Shown here piece after piece: positions 9,558 to 20,039 of a DNA stretch of 64,000 bases. The DNA is from Photobacterium salinisoli (GTDB lineage Bacteria > Pseudomonadota > Gammaproteobacteria > Enterobacterales > Vibrionaceae). Below the pieces are notes generated by a model. That model worked only from the letters and a program-made list of their open reading frames with translations. It did not search any database and was not told where the DNA came from. A program made the position numbers and the translations under genes. Location: contig NZ_QZMS01000015.1 of assembly GCF_003614885.1 (NCBI RefSeq), positions 186,001 through 250,000 of the forward strand, written 5' to 3'. Each line of letters starts with the position of its first letter. Position 1 is the stretch's first letter.

Positions 9558-9604
9558 TTGACATTAATTTGGTTACAAGACATCCTGTGGACATATAGAC
9601 GTCT
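9558..9604 (+). promoter_or_regulatory. metF promoter with overlapping met boxes
   Basis: A perfect -35 TTGACA (9558-9563) is followed 17 bp later by a poor -10 candidate CATCCT. Two in-phase met boxes, GGACATAT (9589-9596) and the exact consensus AGACGTCT (9597-9604), cover the expected transcription start. A possible degenerate third box follows at 9605-9612. MetJ should repress metF from here. Confidence 0.75.
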
Positions 9605-9606
9605 AA

Positions 9607-10572
<966 letters not shown>

Positions 10573-10594
10573 TTGCTGTATCGGACAGGAAAAG

Positions 10595-10619
10595 AAAAAG
10601 CCGCATTGCGGCTTTTTTT
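10595..10619 (+). terminator. Intrinsic terminator of metF
   Basis: AAAAGCCGC - ATT - GCGGCTTTT followed by more T. It could also help terminate aphA from the other strand, although 80 bp separate them. Confidence 0.85.
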
Positions 10620-10702
10620 GTATCTGGCTGGCAACTGACGAATCGGCCCGTGAGTGGCAGGAGCCGATAAGTCAATGATGCCTGAGTATCGGGTCTGCAG
10701 GG

Positions 10703-11275
10703 TTACTCAGCGGCCATGGCGACATTGCTGTCGGCGCTGTCGATATCTTGCAGCTCCACCAGAACTTCTTCTGCCCAGTCGATCCAAGCCTGTCGGTTAT
10801 GGATCCCGCGGCGCAGTGTCAGGCGATCGAGGCGCGACTGACGATCCATTTCTTTGTAATTGGCGAAATGGACTTTTTCCAGCTCGTGGTAATGGTTCAT
10901 CAGGGTGTGTGATTCCTCGATCAGTGCTTCCAACTGGCGCTGCATAGGCAGTGAGTTGTGAACACCGCAAACCAGTAGTTTGGCAGAGAATTCATCACGG
11001 ATGGTCGGATTGCGGGCTGGCTCCTGGAACCACTCAAACAGTGCCTGACGGCCCAGATCAGTAATAGAGTAGACCTTACGATCCGGCTTGCCTTCCTGAG
11101 GTTCCAGTTTGCAGGTAACCTGATTGTTGGTGGCCATTTTGTTTAGCTCACGGTAAACCTGCTGATGACTGGCTTTCCAGAAATAGCCGATACTGTGAGA
11201 AAACTCTTTTGTTATGTCGTAGCCGGTCGCATCGCGCGAACTCAGCACGGTCAATATGACGTGTGGTAGTGACAT
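10703..11275 (-). CDS. aphA: AphA, PadR-family low-cell-density quorum-sensing/virulence regulator
   Basis: Winged-helix dimeric regulator. In Vibrio it is the master regulator at low cell density, it is repressed by LuxR/HapR, and its mRNA is activated by Qrr sRNAs (family knowledge). The 190 residues begin MSLPHVILTVLSSRDATGYDITKEF; the segments IGYFWKASHQQVYRELNKM and LEPQEGKPDRKVYSIT match AphA closely, as does RLTLRRGIHNRQAWIDWAEEVLVEL near the end. The last about 10 residues (DSADSNVAMAAE) form a short extra tail compared with my memory of the roughly 179-residue Vibrio proteins. It lies just downstream of ppc on the same strand, as in V. cholerae, but here it faces metF. The ribosome site is weak (GGATAGAAGAG). 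Confidence 0.88.
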   Translation of the reverse strand: MSLPHVILTVLSSRDATGYDITKEFSHSIGYFWKASHQQVYRELNKMATNNQVTCKLEPQEGKPDRKVYSITDLGRQALFEWFQEPARNPTIRDEFSAKLLVCGVHNSLPMQRQLEALIEESHTLMNHYHELEKVHFANYKEMDRQSRLDRLTLRRGIHNRQAWIDWAEEVLVELQDIDSADSNVAMAAE

Positions 11276-11587
11276 CTCTTCTATCCGTTAAAATACTACA
11301 AAAAAATAAACCGACCAGGCATAACGTTACCCTTCCGCTCTGAGGCGTTTTTATAATCGTCTTGTTGCAGTGCCCGGTCGAGATCACATAGGATATCATC
11401 AATTTATTCTCTGCAACCACTGGAAGCATAAATATTCTATGATGAACAGTGAGCAATTACTTATCTTGTGACGCTCGTCCAATAATGTAGACTGCGCGCA
11501 GTGCACAAAGTTTCAATCAAATTGATTCACAGCACTCATATAGACCTTAGTAGAAAGAAATAAAGATATGCTGTCTAAATTACGGAC
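11276..11587 (-). promoter_or_regulatory. Long upstream/leader region of aphA
   Basis: About 310 bp without a protein gene. Read on the minus strand, GACCGGGCA (11371-11379) can pair with TGCCTGGTC (11313-11321) around a 49-base loop, and a strong U-tract (about 11301-11310) follows just before the ribosome site. This looks like a terminator or an Hfq landing site inside the leader. A 13-bp palindrome, AATCAA-A-TTGATT, lies at 11515-11527 and could be an operator. Promoter boxes are not clear. Confidence 0.4.
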
Positions 11588-11619
11588 AAAAAAACAGGCC
11601 ACCAGAAGGTGGCCTGTTT
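11588..11619 (-). terminator. Intrinsic terminator of ppc
   Basis: A 12-bp stem AAACAGGCCACC (11592-11603) / GGTGGCCTGTTT (11608-11619) with loop AGAA. Reading the minus strand, it runs into eight T. It lies 22 bp past the ppc stop. Confidence 0.9.
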
Positions 11620-11641
11620 CATGTCACGAAGAGCCGAAATA

Positions 11642-14275
11642 TTAACCGGTATTGCGCATACCGGCGGCAATACCGGCAATGGTGACCATCAGGGCTTCTT
11701 CCAGAATCGGCGACTCGCTCTCTTGCTGGCGGGTACGGTGCAGTAATTCCGCCTGCAGCATGTTGAGTGGCTCAACATACACATTGCGCAGCCGGATAGA
11801 TTCGGCCCCCCAGGGATCCTGCTCCATCAAGTGGTCACTGTTCTCCACGTTGAGAACTACCTTGATATCGTGTTGCAGTTGATCGCGAAGTTCCTGTCCC
11901 AGCGGCCATAAACTCTTATCGGTCAGCCGCTGATCATAGTATTCGGCAATCTGGATATTGGTTTTGCTGTACACCATTTCCAGCATACCTAGTCGGGTAG
12001 AGAAGAATGGCCATTCACGGCACATTTCTTCCAGCAGCTCAGAATGGCCCTGATCGATGACATGCTGAATTGCTTTACCGGCGCCCAGCCAGGCTGGCAG
12101 CAGCAGACGGTTCTGACTCCAGGCAAAAATCCACGGGATGGCGCGCAGGCTTTCTACGCCGCCCTGAGGGTTCCGCTTGGACGGGCGTGAGCCCAGCGGC
12201 AGTTTACCCAGTTCCATTTCTGGCGTTGCCGCGCGGAAATAAGGCACGAAGGAGTCATGGCCACGCACGACAGAACGGTAGGCCTCGCAAGAGACATCTG
12301 ACAGCACGTCCATTACATCACGCCATTGCTGTTTAGGTGCCGGGGGCGGCAGCAGATTGGCTTCCAGTATGGCACTGGCGTAAAGGTTCAGGCTGTTGAC
12401 GGCCACGTCAGGCAGACCCAGCTTAAAGCGGATCATCTCGCCTTGCTCGGTGACCCGTAAGCCACCTTTCAGGCTGCGTGGAGGCTGAGACAGCAGGGCG
12501 GCGTGCGCAGGCGCACCGCCACGGCCAATACTGCCGCCACGGCCGTGGAACAGGGTCAGTTCAACACCTGCCTCGTCACACACATTGACCAGGGCTTCCA
12601 TCGCGCGATACTGCGCCCAGCCTGCTGCGGTGACACCGGCATCTTTTGCAGAGTCAGAATAGCCGATCATCACCATTTGGTGGTTCTGGATGAAACCGCG
12701 GTACCAGTCGATGTTCATCAGCTGGGTAATGACAGACTCTGCATTATTGAGGTCGTCCAGAGTTTCAAACAGAGGGCAGACATCCAGACGGAAGGTGCAG
12801 CCGGATTCTTTCAGCAGCAAATGGACCGCCAGCACATCCGAGGCGGTACGCGCCATGGAAATGACATAAGCGCCCAGCGCCTGACGCGGCTGCTCGGCCA
12901 CGACACGGCAGGTATCGAGCACTTCCTGTACCGCTTCCGATGGCTGCCAGTTACGGGGCAGCAGGGGACGATTTGACGCCAGTTCACGAACCAGGAAAGC
13001 CACTTTGTCCTGCTCGCTCCATTGGTCGTAGTCGCCCAGGCCCAGATAGCGGGTCAGTTCAGAAATGGCATTCGAATGGCGTGTGCTTTCCTGACGGATA
13101 TCCAGGCGCACCAGGTGGACGCCGAAACACTGAATACGGCGCAGGGTATCAAGCAGTAACCCGTCGGCAATGATAGACATGCCGCACTCGTGCAGTGAGC
13201 GGTAACAGGCATGCAGTGGTTGCCACAACTGATCGATGTCTTCCAGGATAGCGACTTTCGGTACGCTGTCGCTGCCTTTAATCTGGGCATCGAGTACATC
13301 ACGGGTCTGAGTCAGTAACGTCCGCAAGCCTTTGATGATTTCACGGTAAGGTTCGTGGGCACCATTGGCCAGTTCGCGCACTTCGCTGTTGCACTCGACC
13401 ATAGACAGCTCGCTGACCAGTTCCTGAATATCATTGAGGTACAGGTCGGCGGCTTTCCAGCGCGACAGCAGTAAGACTTCACGGGTAATTTCAGCCGTCA
13501 CAAACGGGTTGCCGTCACGGTCGCCGCCCATCCAGGACGAGAACTTGACCGGTGCAGCGTCCAGCGGCAGGCTCTCACCAAGGTGCTGGTGCAGTTTCTC
13601 ATCGAACTGACGCAGAAATTCCGGAACCGCCTGCCACAGTGAATTTTCAACCACGGCAAATCCCCACTTGGCTTCATCAAGCGGGCTGGGGCGTTGTTTA
13701 CGGATCACGTCGGAATGCCAGGCCTGAGCGATCAGTTGCTCGAGGCGGCGTTCGGCTTTCTGTCGTTCGCGGTGAGAGAGTTCGCTCAGCTCGAGTTTAG
13801 ACAGGCATTTGTTGATTTGCACCAGCTTGTGGATCATGGTGCGGCGTGCAATTTCGGTCGGGTGGGCTGTCAGCACCAGTTCGATATTCAAATCGCGGAC
13901 CGCTTGCAACGAGTCGAGCTCGCCGATCTTTTCGTCTTTCAGTTTGGCGAACAGCGAATCCATTTCATCCGGATTACATACCAGCTCCTCGCAATGGCGA
14001 GAAATCGTATGGTACTGCTCGGCGATGTTGGTGAGGTTGAGGAACTGACTGAACGCGTGAGTCACAGGCAGCAACTGATCGTCCGGCAGGTTCTGCAACT
14101 CTGTGATCAGTTTTTCCCGGTCATCGCTGTTGCCGGCGCAGGCCGACTTAGACAGTTTCCGAATGGTTTCTACTTTCTCGAGCAGTTCGCTGCCATGGGC
14201 GTCCTTGATTGTATTACCCAGCAAGTGACCAAGCATACTGACATTGCTTTTTAACGCACTGTACTTTTCGTTCAT
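11642..14275 (-). CDS. ppc: Phosphoenolpyruvate carboxylase
   Basis: Fixes bicarbonate onto PEP to refill oxaloacetate, cytoplasmic. It is 877 residues from the ATG at 14275 ([20 protein letters not shown]), matching the E. coli start; a more upstream ATG at 14341 adds 22 unrelated residues. The catalytic His is H138 in [10 protein letters not shown], the Gly-rich loop is [14 protein letters not shown], and the family C-terminus AGMRNTG is present. Only a weak GGAT ribosome site is seen. It lies back to back with the arginine operon; in many Vibrio argE stands next to ppc, but no argE is present here. Confidence 0.97.
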   Translation of the reverse strand: MNEKYSALKSNVSMLGHLLGNTIKDAHGSELLEKVETIRKLSKSACAGNSDDREKLITELQNLPDDQLLPVTHAFSQFLNLTNIAEQYHTISRHCEELVCNPDEMDSLFAKLKDEKIGELDSLQAVRDLNIELVLTAHPTEIARRTMIHKLVQINKCLSKLELSELSHRERQKAERRLEQLIAQAWHSDVIRKQRPSPLDEAKWGFAVVENSLWQAVPEFLRQFDEKLHQHLGESLPLDAAPVKFSSWMGGDRDGNPFVTAEITREVLLLSRWKAADLYLNDIQELVSELSMVECNSEVRELANGAHEPYREIIKGLRTLLTQTRDVLDAQIKGSDSVPKVAILEDIDQLWQPLHACYRSLHECGMSIIADGLLLDTLRRIQCFGVHLVRLDIRQESTRHSNAISELTRYLGLGDYDQWSEQDKVAFLVRELASNRPLLPRNWQPSEAVQEVLDTCRVVAEQPRQALGAYVISMARTASDVLAVHLLLKESGCTFRLDVCPLFETLDDLNNAESVITQLMNIDWYRGFIQNHQMVMIGYSDSAKDAGVTAAGWAQYRAMEALVNVCDEAGVELTLFHGRGGSIGRGGAPAHAALLSQPPRSLKGGLRVTEQGEMIRFKLGLPDVAVNSLNLYASAILEANLLPPPAPKQQWRDVMDVLSDVSCEAYRSVVRGHDSFVPYFRAATPEMELGKLPLGSRPSKRNPQGGVESLRAIPWIFAWSQNRLLLPAWLGAGKAIQHVIDQGHSELLEEMCREWPFFSTRLGMLEMVYSKTNIQIAEYYDQRLTDKSLWPLGQELRDQLQHDIKVVLNVENSDHLMEQDPWGAESIRLRNVYVEPLNMLQAELLHRTRQQESESPILEEALMVTIAGIAAGMRNTG

Positions 14276-14514
14276 ATCGCATCCATATCGTAATTTTGTT
14301 ACATCCAATCGCCAAGGCGTAGCCAACAATCTAGCCTTCATTGGGGCAAAAGGTCAATAAGTGCACCCTTTTTAGACCAAAATCCCATCAGTTTATCCCG
14401 CATAAGGGCGCTGTGTGTCTCATTCCTGTAATTTACTTTCTTTACCTTTACAGTTTCAGCGTGCGCTTTAACACTGCCTCTGCGCCAGATAAGGCATTTT
14501 TTCTTCTGCTTCTC

Positions 14515-14576
14515 TTGACACAAAAGGCAGGAAAAGGTAAATATAAAAATTCATAATAAGTGAATAAAAATATTCT
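14515..14576 (+). promoter_or_regulatory. Arginine operon promoter with ArgR-like boxes
   Basis: A perfect -35 TTGACA (14515-14520) is followed after 17 bp by TAAATA. Two imperfect ARG boxes overlap the -10 and start region: one around 14538-14555 with a full right half ATTCA, and one around 14559-14576 with a full left half TGAAT. Their centres are 21 bp apart, the spacing ArgR hexamers use. The rest of the 560-bp gap on the ppc side (14276-14514) shows nothing I can name. Confidence 0.6.
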
Positions 14577-14647
14577 TTGCAATTGCAGGGTTCGCTCGAA
14601 CCTTTCTTACCAAAGAATCACGTTTAACAACTCTTTTATCCGAATGA

Positions 14648-14752
14648 CCAGAGGCTATCAGTAGTAGTATGAACCAGGCGATGAATTACAAGCAGTATTC
14701 CTTCCGACGACGCTAAGTCTCTATCGCCTGGTGCCTCTGGCACCTTTCTCTT
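14648..14752 (+). promoter_or_regulatory. Candidate arginine attenuator: competing hairpins overlapping a leader peptide
   Basis: Visible pairings: ACCAGGCGAT (14673-14682) with ATCGCCTGGT (14723-14732), 10 bp perfect; CCAGAGGC (14648-14655) with GCCTCTGG (14733-14740), 8 bp perfect. Against these stands a terminator-like hairpin GGTGCC-TCT-GGCACC (14730-14744) followed by TTTCTCTT. The two long-range stems nest and together swallow the 5' arm of the terminator-like hairpin, so the folds exclude each other. The 15-codon leader gene with three Arg codons lies in the middle. This suggests control of argCBGH by leader translation; the mechanism is inference. Confidence 0.6.
14669..14716 (+). CDS. 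Putative arginine-operon leader peptide ending Arg-Arg-Arg
   Basis: ATG followed by 14 codons and [18 protein letters not shown]. The last three sense codons are CGA CGA CGC, consecutive arginine codons, two of them the CGA type that is decoded slowly in gammaproteobacteria. It lies 120 bp before argC inside a set of competing hairpins and downstream of an ArgR-type promoter. The only ribosome-site candidate is AGAGG at 14650-14654, with a rather long 14-base spacing. It could be a chance reading frame, but its position, codon content and overlap with the hairpins argue for a genuine attenuator peptide. Confidence 0.55.
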   Translation: MNQAMNYKQYSFRRR

Positions 14753-14835
14753 GCGCCTGCCCGGCGCCACGCGCTGAACACAGCAATCATATTTTCTTGA
14801 TAGTGAATTTCACAACGATGACAACGGGATCCAAT

Positions 14836-15849
14836 ATGTTGAACACATCTATCATTGGTGCCAGCGGTTATACCGGCGCAGAGCTGGCCGCTATGGTCCA
14901 TAAGCACCCGCATCTGCAATTGGCAGGGCTTTATGTGTCAGAAAACAGTCTGGACGCGAATAAGGCGATCAGTGAACTGCATGGCCAGTTGCGCGGGCAG
15001 ATTGATCTGCCACTGCAACCTTTGACGGATGTGGCCGCGGTGGCACAGGCGTCCGATATTGTGCTGCTGGCAACAGCGCATGAAGTCAGCCATGGCCTGG
15101 CGCCTGTTTTCCTGGCTGCTGGCTGTCAGGTGTTTGATCTTTCAGGTGCTTTTCGGGTGAAGGGCGATGAATTCTATACTCAGTATTACGGTTTCACGCA
15201 TCAGCATGCGAACTGGCTGGATGCGGCTGTTTACGGTCTGGCGGAGTGGAATGCTGAATCGATAGCGCACGCCCAGTTAGTGGCTGTACCCGGCTGTTAT
15301 CCGACGGCGTCGCAGCTGGCTCTGAAACCCTTGCTGGCCGCGGGCTTGCTCGATACCCAGCAATGGCCGGTAATTAATGCCGTCAGCGGTGTGTCAGGTG
15401 CAGGCCGGAAAGCCAGCATGACCAACAGTTTTTGCGAAGTCAGCCTGATGGCATACGGTGTCTTTACCCATCGTCATCAACCGGAAATTTCCGCGCACCT
15501 GGGGACAGATGTCATCTTTACCCCGCATCTGGGCAATTTCAAACGGGGCATTCTGGCCACTATTACGGCCAAGCTGGCACCCGGGGCGAGCCCTGAAGCA
15601 GTGACGGCAGCGATGGAAGCGGCCTATAACCAGCCGGGGAATCAGGCGGTGCGGCTTTTAGGCAATAACGCAGCACGTTTGCAGGATGTGGTGAATACTT
15701 GCTTCTGTGATATCGGCTGGAAAGTGCAGGGACAGCATGTAATTGTCACGTCGGCTATCGATAACTTATTAAAAGGCGCATCGTCTCAGGCGATGCAATG
15801 CATAAATATTCGCAATGGTTTTGCGCCATTGACTGCGTTGGTTGGTTAA
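14836..15849 (+). CDS. argC: N-acetyl-gamma-glutamyl-phosphate reductase
   Basis: NADPH-dependent third step of arginine synthesis. It is 337 residues from the ATG at 14836 ([20 protein letters not shown]). In-frame ATGs at 14818 and 14731 would add residues foreign to the family and, for 14731, overlap the terminator-like leader hairpin. The Rossmann motif GASGYTG is at 8-14, and the catalytic cysteine is C154 in [11 protein letters not shown]. It is the first structural gene of argC-argB-argG-argH; argE is absent. Confidence 0.96.
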   Translation: MLNTSIIGASGYTGAELAAMVHKHPHLQLAGLYVSENSLDANKAISELHGQLRGQIDLPLQPLTDVAAVAQASDIVLLATAHEVSHGLAPVFLAAGCQVFDLSGAFRVKGDEFYTQYYGFTHQHANWLDAAVYGLAEWNAESIAHAQLVAVPGCYPTASQLALKPLLAAGLLDTQQWPVINAVSGVSGAGRKASMTNSFCEVSLMAYGVFTHRHQPEISAHLGTDVIFTPHLGNFKRGILATITAKLAPGASPEAVTAAMEAAYNQPGNQAVRLLGNNAARLQDVVNTCFCDIGWKVQGQHVIVTSAIDNLLKGASSQAMQCINIRNGFAPLTALVG

Positions 15850-15875
15850 GTCTGGCTGTTGAGAGGAGAACCGGG

Positions 15876-16655
15876 ATGGAACAGTCGCCGTTAGTAATCA
15901 AATTGGGTGGAGCAGTGCTGTCGTGCACCGACACGCTGGAAAAAGTATTTGGTGCCATCAATGCCTATCAGGCTAAGGCCAACAGGCCTTTGGTGCTGGT
16001 CCATGGCGGCGGCTATCTGGTCGATGACCTGATGAAAAAACTGAATCTGCCAACGGTTAAAAAGCAGGGGTTACGTGTGACTCCAGCTGACCAAATTGGC
16101 GTAATTGCCGGCGCGCTGGCGGGGACGGCCAATAAAATGCTGCAGGGCCAGGCCATCAAGTCCGGCGTGAAAGCCGTGGGATTAAGCCTGGCAGACGGTG
16201 GTTTGTGTCAGGTTACTGAGTTGGACCCTGAGCTGGGTGCGGTCGGCAAAGCCGCCCCGGGAAACAGCCACTTAGTGTCCGGCATCATAGCGGCAGGTTA
16301 TCTGCCGATTGTCAGCTCGATTGGCCTCACGGCGGACGGTGAGCTGATGAATGTGAATGCTGATCAGGCGGCGGTGGCCGTGGCCGCGGCGCTGGATGCC
16401 GAACTGGTGTTGCTGTCGGATGTCAGTGGCGTGCTGGATGGTAAAGGGCATCTGATTGCCTCTTTGAGCGAGCCTCAGGCGGATGCGCTGATCCAGCAGG
16501 CCGTGATTACCGATGGCATGATTGTCAAAGTGAAAGCCGCGTTTGAGGCAGCCAAAGGCTTGGGGCGTTCAGTTGAAATTGCAGGCTGGCGTTACCCTGA
16601 GCAGTTGGTGAATTTGTTTGACGGTGAGCAAATCGGCACCCGATTTGTGCTCTGA
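15876..16655 (+). CDS. argB: Acetylglutamate kinase
   Basis: Phosphorylates N-acetylglutamate, second step of arginine synthesis. It is 259 residues from the ATG at 15876 ([15 protein letters not shown]), which has AGAGGAG seven bases upstream; an ATG at 15798 lies inside argC and was rejected. The amino acid kinase fold shows IKLGGA (8-13), [14 protein letters not shown] and [11 protein letters not shown]. It resembles the short, feedback-insensitive E. coli-type enzyme (about 258 residues) rather than the longer arginine-inhibited type. It lies 26 bp after argC. Confidence 0.96.
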   Translation: MEQSPLVIKLGGAVLSCTDTLEKVFGAINAYQAKANRPLVLVHGGGYLVDDLMKKLNLPTVKKQGLRVTPADQIGVIAGALAGTANKMLQGQAIKSGVKAVGLSLADGGLCQVTELDPELGAVGKAAPGNSHLVSGIIAAGYLPIVSSIGLTADGELMNVNADQAAVAVAAALDAELVLLSDVSGVLDGKGHLIASLSEPQADALIQQAVITDGMIVKVKAAFEAAKGLGRSVEIAGWRYPEQLVNLFDGEQIGTRFVL

Positions 16656-16672
16656 ACCAGCAGAATTGAGTA

Positions 16673-16699
16673 CAAACGCTGGCGGCAAACCGGCGTTTG
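16673..16699 (+). other. Intercistronic hairpin between argB and argG
   Basis: CAAACGCTGG - CGGCAAA - CCGGCGTTTG, a 10-bp stem with one T-G wobble and no T-run. It is probably an mRNA stability or processing element rather than a terminator. It sits in a 144-bp gap that is long for an operon. Confidence 0.5.
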
Positions 16700-16799
16700 G
16701 ATATAAAAATTACCCTTATTTCGTTTGATGTTTCAAACAGTAAAGATTGATATCGCCTGAACGGGTAGACCGTCGAGCAGGCAACAAAGGAGAGTAACA

Positions 16800-18008
16800 A
16801 TGAGCAAGGTGAGTAAAGTTGTATTGGCATATTCCGGCGGTCTGGATACTTCGGCCATCATTCCATGGCTGAAAGAGAACTATGACTGTGAAGTGATTGC
16901 CTTCGTGGCCGATGTGGGCCAGGGTGAAGAGGAACTGGTCGGGATTGAAGAGAAGGCTCTGGCTTCAGGTGCATCGGCTTGTTATATCGCCGATCTGAAA
17001 GAAGAAATGGTCAAAGACTATATCTATCCAAGCCTGAAAACCGGCGCTGTCTATGAAGGTAAATACCTGCTGGGTACCTCAATGGCCCGTCCTATTATCG
17101 CCAAAGCGCAGGTTGAATGTGCGCTGGAAGTGGGGGCGGATGCCCTGTGTCACGGTTGCACCGGTAAAGGCAACGACCAGGTGCGTTTTGAAAGTGCCTA
17201 CGCGGCCCTGGCACCACAACTGACTGTGATTGCCCCGTGGCGTGAATGGGATCTGCGCAGCCGTGAAGCCCTGCTTGATTACCTGGCCGAGCGTAAGATT
17301 CCAACTACGGCAACGCTGGAAAAAATTTATTCCCGTGACGCGAATGCCTGGCACATTTCAACCGAAGGCGGCGTACTGGAAAACACCTGGAATCAGTCTA
17401 ATGAACTGTGCTGGGTATGGACTAAAGATCCTGAAGATGCCCCGAACACCCCGGAAGAAGTGTCTGTACTGATCGAAAAAGGTGAAATTGTGGCGGTAGA
17501 CGGCAAAGCCATGTCGCCGTATGAAGCTCTGGTGTACCTGAACAAGAAGGGTGCCGAGCACGGTGTTGGCCGTATCGACATCGTCGAGAACCGTCTGGTT
17601 GGTATCAAATCCCGTGGTTGCTATGAGACACCGGGGGGCACCATCATGATGGAAGCTCTGCGTGCCGTTGAACAGCTGGTACTGGACAAAGAGTCGTTTG
17701 AATTCCGTGAAAGCATTGGTCTGAAAGCTTCTCACCTGATTTACGATGGTCGTTGGTTCACGCCTCTGTGCCGTTCACTGCTGGCCGCGGCGAATGAGCT
17801 GGCGCAGGACGTCAATGGCGAAGTGGTACTGAAGCTGTACAAAGGTCAGGTAACTGCCGTTCAGAAACGTTCGCCAAACAGCCTGTATTCTGAAGAGTTC
17901 GCTACCTTCGGTGAAGACGAAGTGTACGACCACAGCCATGCGGGTGGCTTTATCCGCCTGTACTCGCTGGCAAGCCGTATCCGTGCCCTGAACGAACAGA
18001 AAAAATAA
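16800..18008 (+). CDS. argG: Argininosuccinate synthase
   Basis: ATP-dependent condensation of citrulline and aspartate. It is 402 residues of the common bacterial type, with the ATP-loop AYSGGLDTS at 10-18 and [13 protein letters not shown]. The ATG at 16800 has AAAGGAG upstream at good distance. It follows argB after a hairpin-containing gap and precedes argH by 72 bp. The ornithine carbamoyltransferase gene needed between ArgB and ArgG chemistry is not in this window. Confidence 0.97.
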   Translation: MSKVSKVVLAYSGGLDTSAIIPWLKENYDCEVIAFVADVGQGEEELVGIEEKALASGASACYIADLKEEMVKDYIYPSLKTGAVYEGKYLLGTSMARPIIAKAQVECALEVGADALCHGCTGKGNDQVRFESAYAALAPQLTVIAPWREWDLRSREALLDYLAERKIPTTATLEKIYSRDANAWHISTEGGVLENTWNQSNELCWVWTKDPEDAPNTPEEVSVLIEKGEIVAVDGKAMSPYEALVYLNKKGAEHGVGRIDIVENRLVGIKSRGCYETPGGTIMMEALRAVEQLVLDKESFEFRESIGLKASHLIYDGRWFTPLCRSLLAAANELAQDVNGEVVLKLYKGQVTAVQKRSPNSLYSEEFATFGEDEVYDHSHAGGFIRLYSLASRIRALNEQKK

Positions 18009-18080
18009 TCTAACTAGCGTAAAGCGCATTACTAACAAAGACATGTGAGCAAGTCGGTCGTACAGCAAAGGAGAAGTACC

Positions 18081-19958
18081 ATGGCACTATGGGGCGGACG
18101 TTTTAGTCAGGCAGCAGATACTCGGTTCAAGCAGTTTAACGATTCCCTGCGTTTTGATTACCGCCTGGCGGAGCAAGACATCGTTGGCTCGGTGGCCTGG
18201 TCCAAAGCACTGCGTCAGGTCGGGGTACTGACCGAAGAGGAGCAGCAGAAGCTGGAGCTGGCACTTAATGAGCTCAAGCTGGCTGTGATGGAGGATCCGC
18301 AACAGATCCTCCAGTCTGACGCCGAAGACATCCACAGCTGGGTTGAGCAACAGCTTATCCACCGCGTGGGTGATTTGGGCAAAAAGCTGCACACCGGCCG
18401 TTCACGTAACGATCAGGTGGCGACCGATCTCAAACTGTGGTGCCGTCAGCAAGGACATCAGTTACTCATGATGCTGGACCATCTGCAAAGCCAGCTCACC
18501 ACAGTGGCCAGAGAACATCAGGCCACTGTGCTGCCGGGATATACCCACCTGCAGCGTGCTCAGCCGGTGACTTTTGCCCACTGGTGTCTGGCTTATGTGG
18601 AAATGTTCGAACGGGACCATTCTCGTCTCAGTGATGCGCTGCACCGGTTAGATACCTGTCCGCTGGGCTCTGGTGCGTTGGCCGGTACGGCTTACCCGAT
18701 TGACCGTGAAGCTCTGGCTCACAGTCTGGGTTTCCACCGGGCAACCCGTAACAGTCTGGACTCTGTGTCGGACCGTGATCATGTGATGGAGCTGTTGTCG
18801 ACGGCGTCGATTTCCATGCTGCATTTGTCGCGGCTGGCAGAAGACATGATCTTCTACAATTCGGGCGAGTCTAACTTCATTGAGCTGGCCGATACTGTCA
18901 CTTCAGGTTCTTCCCTGATGCCGCAGAAAAAGAACCCGGATGCGCTGGAGCTGATCCGTGGTAAGTGTGGCCGGGTATACGGTTCACTGGCAGGCATGAT
19001 GATGACAGTCAAAGCGCTGCCGCTGGCTTACAACAAAGACATGCAGGAAGACAAAGAAGGCTTGTTCGACGCACTGGACACCTGGCATGAATGCATGGAA
19101 ATGGCTGCGCTGTGTTTTGACGGTATCAAGGTCAATAAAGATCGGACGCTTGAAGCGGCGATGCAGGGGTATTCGAATGCCACTGAGCTGGCCGATTACC
19201 TGGTAGCCAAAGGTATTCCTTTCCGTGAAGCACACCATATCGTGGGCGTGGCTGTCGTCGCGGCTATCGAAAAAGGCTGTGCGCTGGAAGAGCTGTCACT
19301 GGAGGAGATGAAAGCCTTCTCGCCTGTGATTGCGGAGGATGTGTATCCGATTCTGACGATTGAGTCCTGTCTGGAGAAACGCTGTGCCCTCGGCGGTGTC
19401 GCACCGAATCAGGTTGATCACGCCCTTTCCCAGACGGAAAAACGTTTGTCGAAACGCCATGCGCCGGGTGTGAAAGTGCGGGGAGCGCGGCTGACGGATC
19501 TTGATGCCATTGAAGGTATGGTGGCTTACTGGGCCGGACTGGGCGAGAACCTGCCGCGGCCGCGTAATGAACTGGTGCGTGATATCGGCTCATTTGCCGT
19601 GGCAGAAACGCAGGGGGTGGTCACAGGTTGTGCGTCGCTTTATGTCTACGACTCTGGGCTGGCGGAAATCCGCTCACTGGGTATAGAGGCGGGCTGGCAA
19701 CACCAGGGGCAGGGTAAGGCACTGATTCAGCATTTGCTGGAAAAAGCCAGCCAGATGGCCATCAAGCGGGTGTTTGTGCTGACCCGTGTGCCTGAATTTT
19801 TCATGAAGCAGGAGTTTATTCCGACTTCAAAATCGCTGCTGCCGGAGAAAGTCATGAAAGACTGCGATATGTGTCCTCGTCAGCATGCCTGTGACGAGGT
19901 GGCACTGGAAGTCAGATTAGATCAGCAGCATGTGATTCCGAGCGTGAATGTCGCCTGA
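18081..19958 (+). CDS. argH: ArgH(A): argininosuccinate lyase fused to N-acetylglutamate synthase
   Basis: 625 residues from the ATG at 18081 ([10 protein letters not shown]), preceded by AAGGAG. Residues 1 to about 457 are argininosuccinate lyase with the signature [12 protein letters not shown] (276-287) and [10 protein letters not shown]. From about residue 462 a GNAT acetyltransferase domain follows, with the acetyl-CoA loop QHQGQGKAL near 540-548; this is the ArgA activity, making N-acetylglutamate. The fusion joins the last and first steps of the pathway in one chain and is known in Vibrionaceae and some marine gammaproteobacteria. A separate argA may therefore be dispensable. The C-terminus carries [10 protein letters not shown], a small Cys cluster. 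Confidence 0.96.
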   Translation: MALWGGRFSQAADTRFKQFNDSLRFDYRLAEQDIVGSVAWSKALRQVGVLTEEEQQKLELALNELKLAVMEDPQQILQSDAEDIHSWVEQQLIHRVGDLGKKLHTGRSRNDQVATDLKLWCRQQGHQLLMMLDHLQSQLTTVAREHQATVLPGYTHLQRAQPVTFAHWCLAYVEMFERDHSRLSDALHRLDTCPLGSGALAGTAYPIDREALAHSLGFHRATRNSLDSVSDRDHVMELLSTASISMLHLSRLAEDMIFYNSGESNFIELADTVTSGSSLMPQKKNPDALELIRGKCGRVYGSLAGMMMTVKALPLAYNKDMQEDKEGLFDALDTWHECMEMAALCFDGIKVNKDRTLEAAMQGYSNATELADYLVAKGIPFREAHHIVGVAVVAAIEKGCALEELSLEEMKAFSPVIAEDVYPILTIESCLEKRCALGGVAPNQVDHALSQTEKRLSKRHAPGVKVRGARLTDLDAIEGMVAYWAGLGENLPRPRNELVRDIGSFAVAETQGVVTGCASLYVYDSGLAEIRSLGIEAGWQHQGQGKALIQHLLEKASQMAIKRVFVLTRVPEFFMKQEFIPTSKSLLPEKVMKDCDMCPRQHACDEVALEVRLDQQHVIPSVNVA

Positions 19959-19984
19959 TATTCACACTGTCTGCGAGTTAATAA

Positions 19985-20010
19985 AAAAGCGCCGGTTATC
20001 CGGCGCTTTT
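19985..20010. terminator. Bidirectional terminator of the arg operon and the flavoprotein gene
   Basis: AAAAGCGCCGG - TTAT - CCGGCGCTTTT, an 11-bp perfect stem between the convergent argH and the minus-strand disulfide reductase gene. Confidence 0.9.
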
Positions 20011-20039
20011 GCTTTCCCGTCAGTGCTATTTGGATTTCA

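Noticed and set aside
14338..14556. Short frames on both strands between ppc and argC as possible remnants of argE
   Set aside because: Translations show no argE-like metallopeptidase motif (no HTDVV- or EE-type residues).
14731..14835. N-terminal extension of argC by up to 35 codons
   Set aside because: The extra residues (Cys/Pro-rich) are unlike ArgC and overlap the leader hairpin; [14 protein letters not shown] is the family start.
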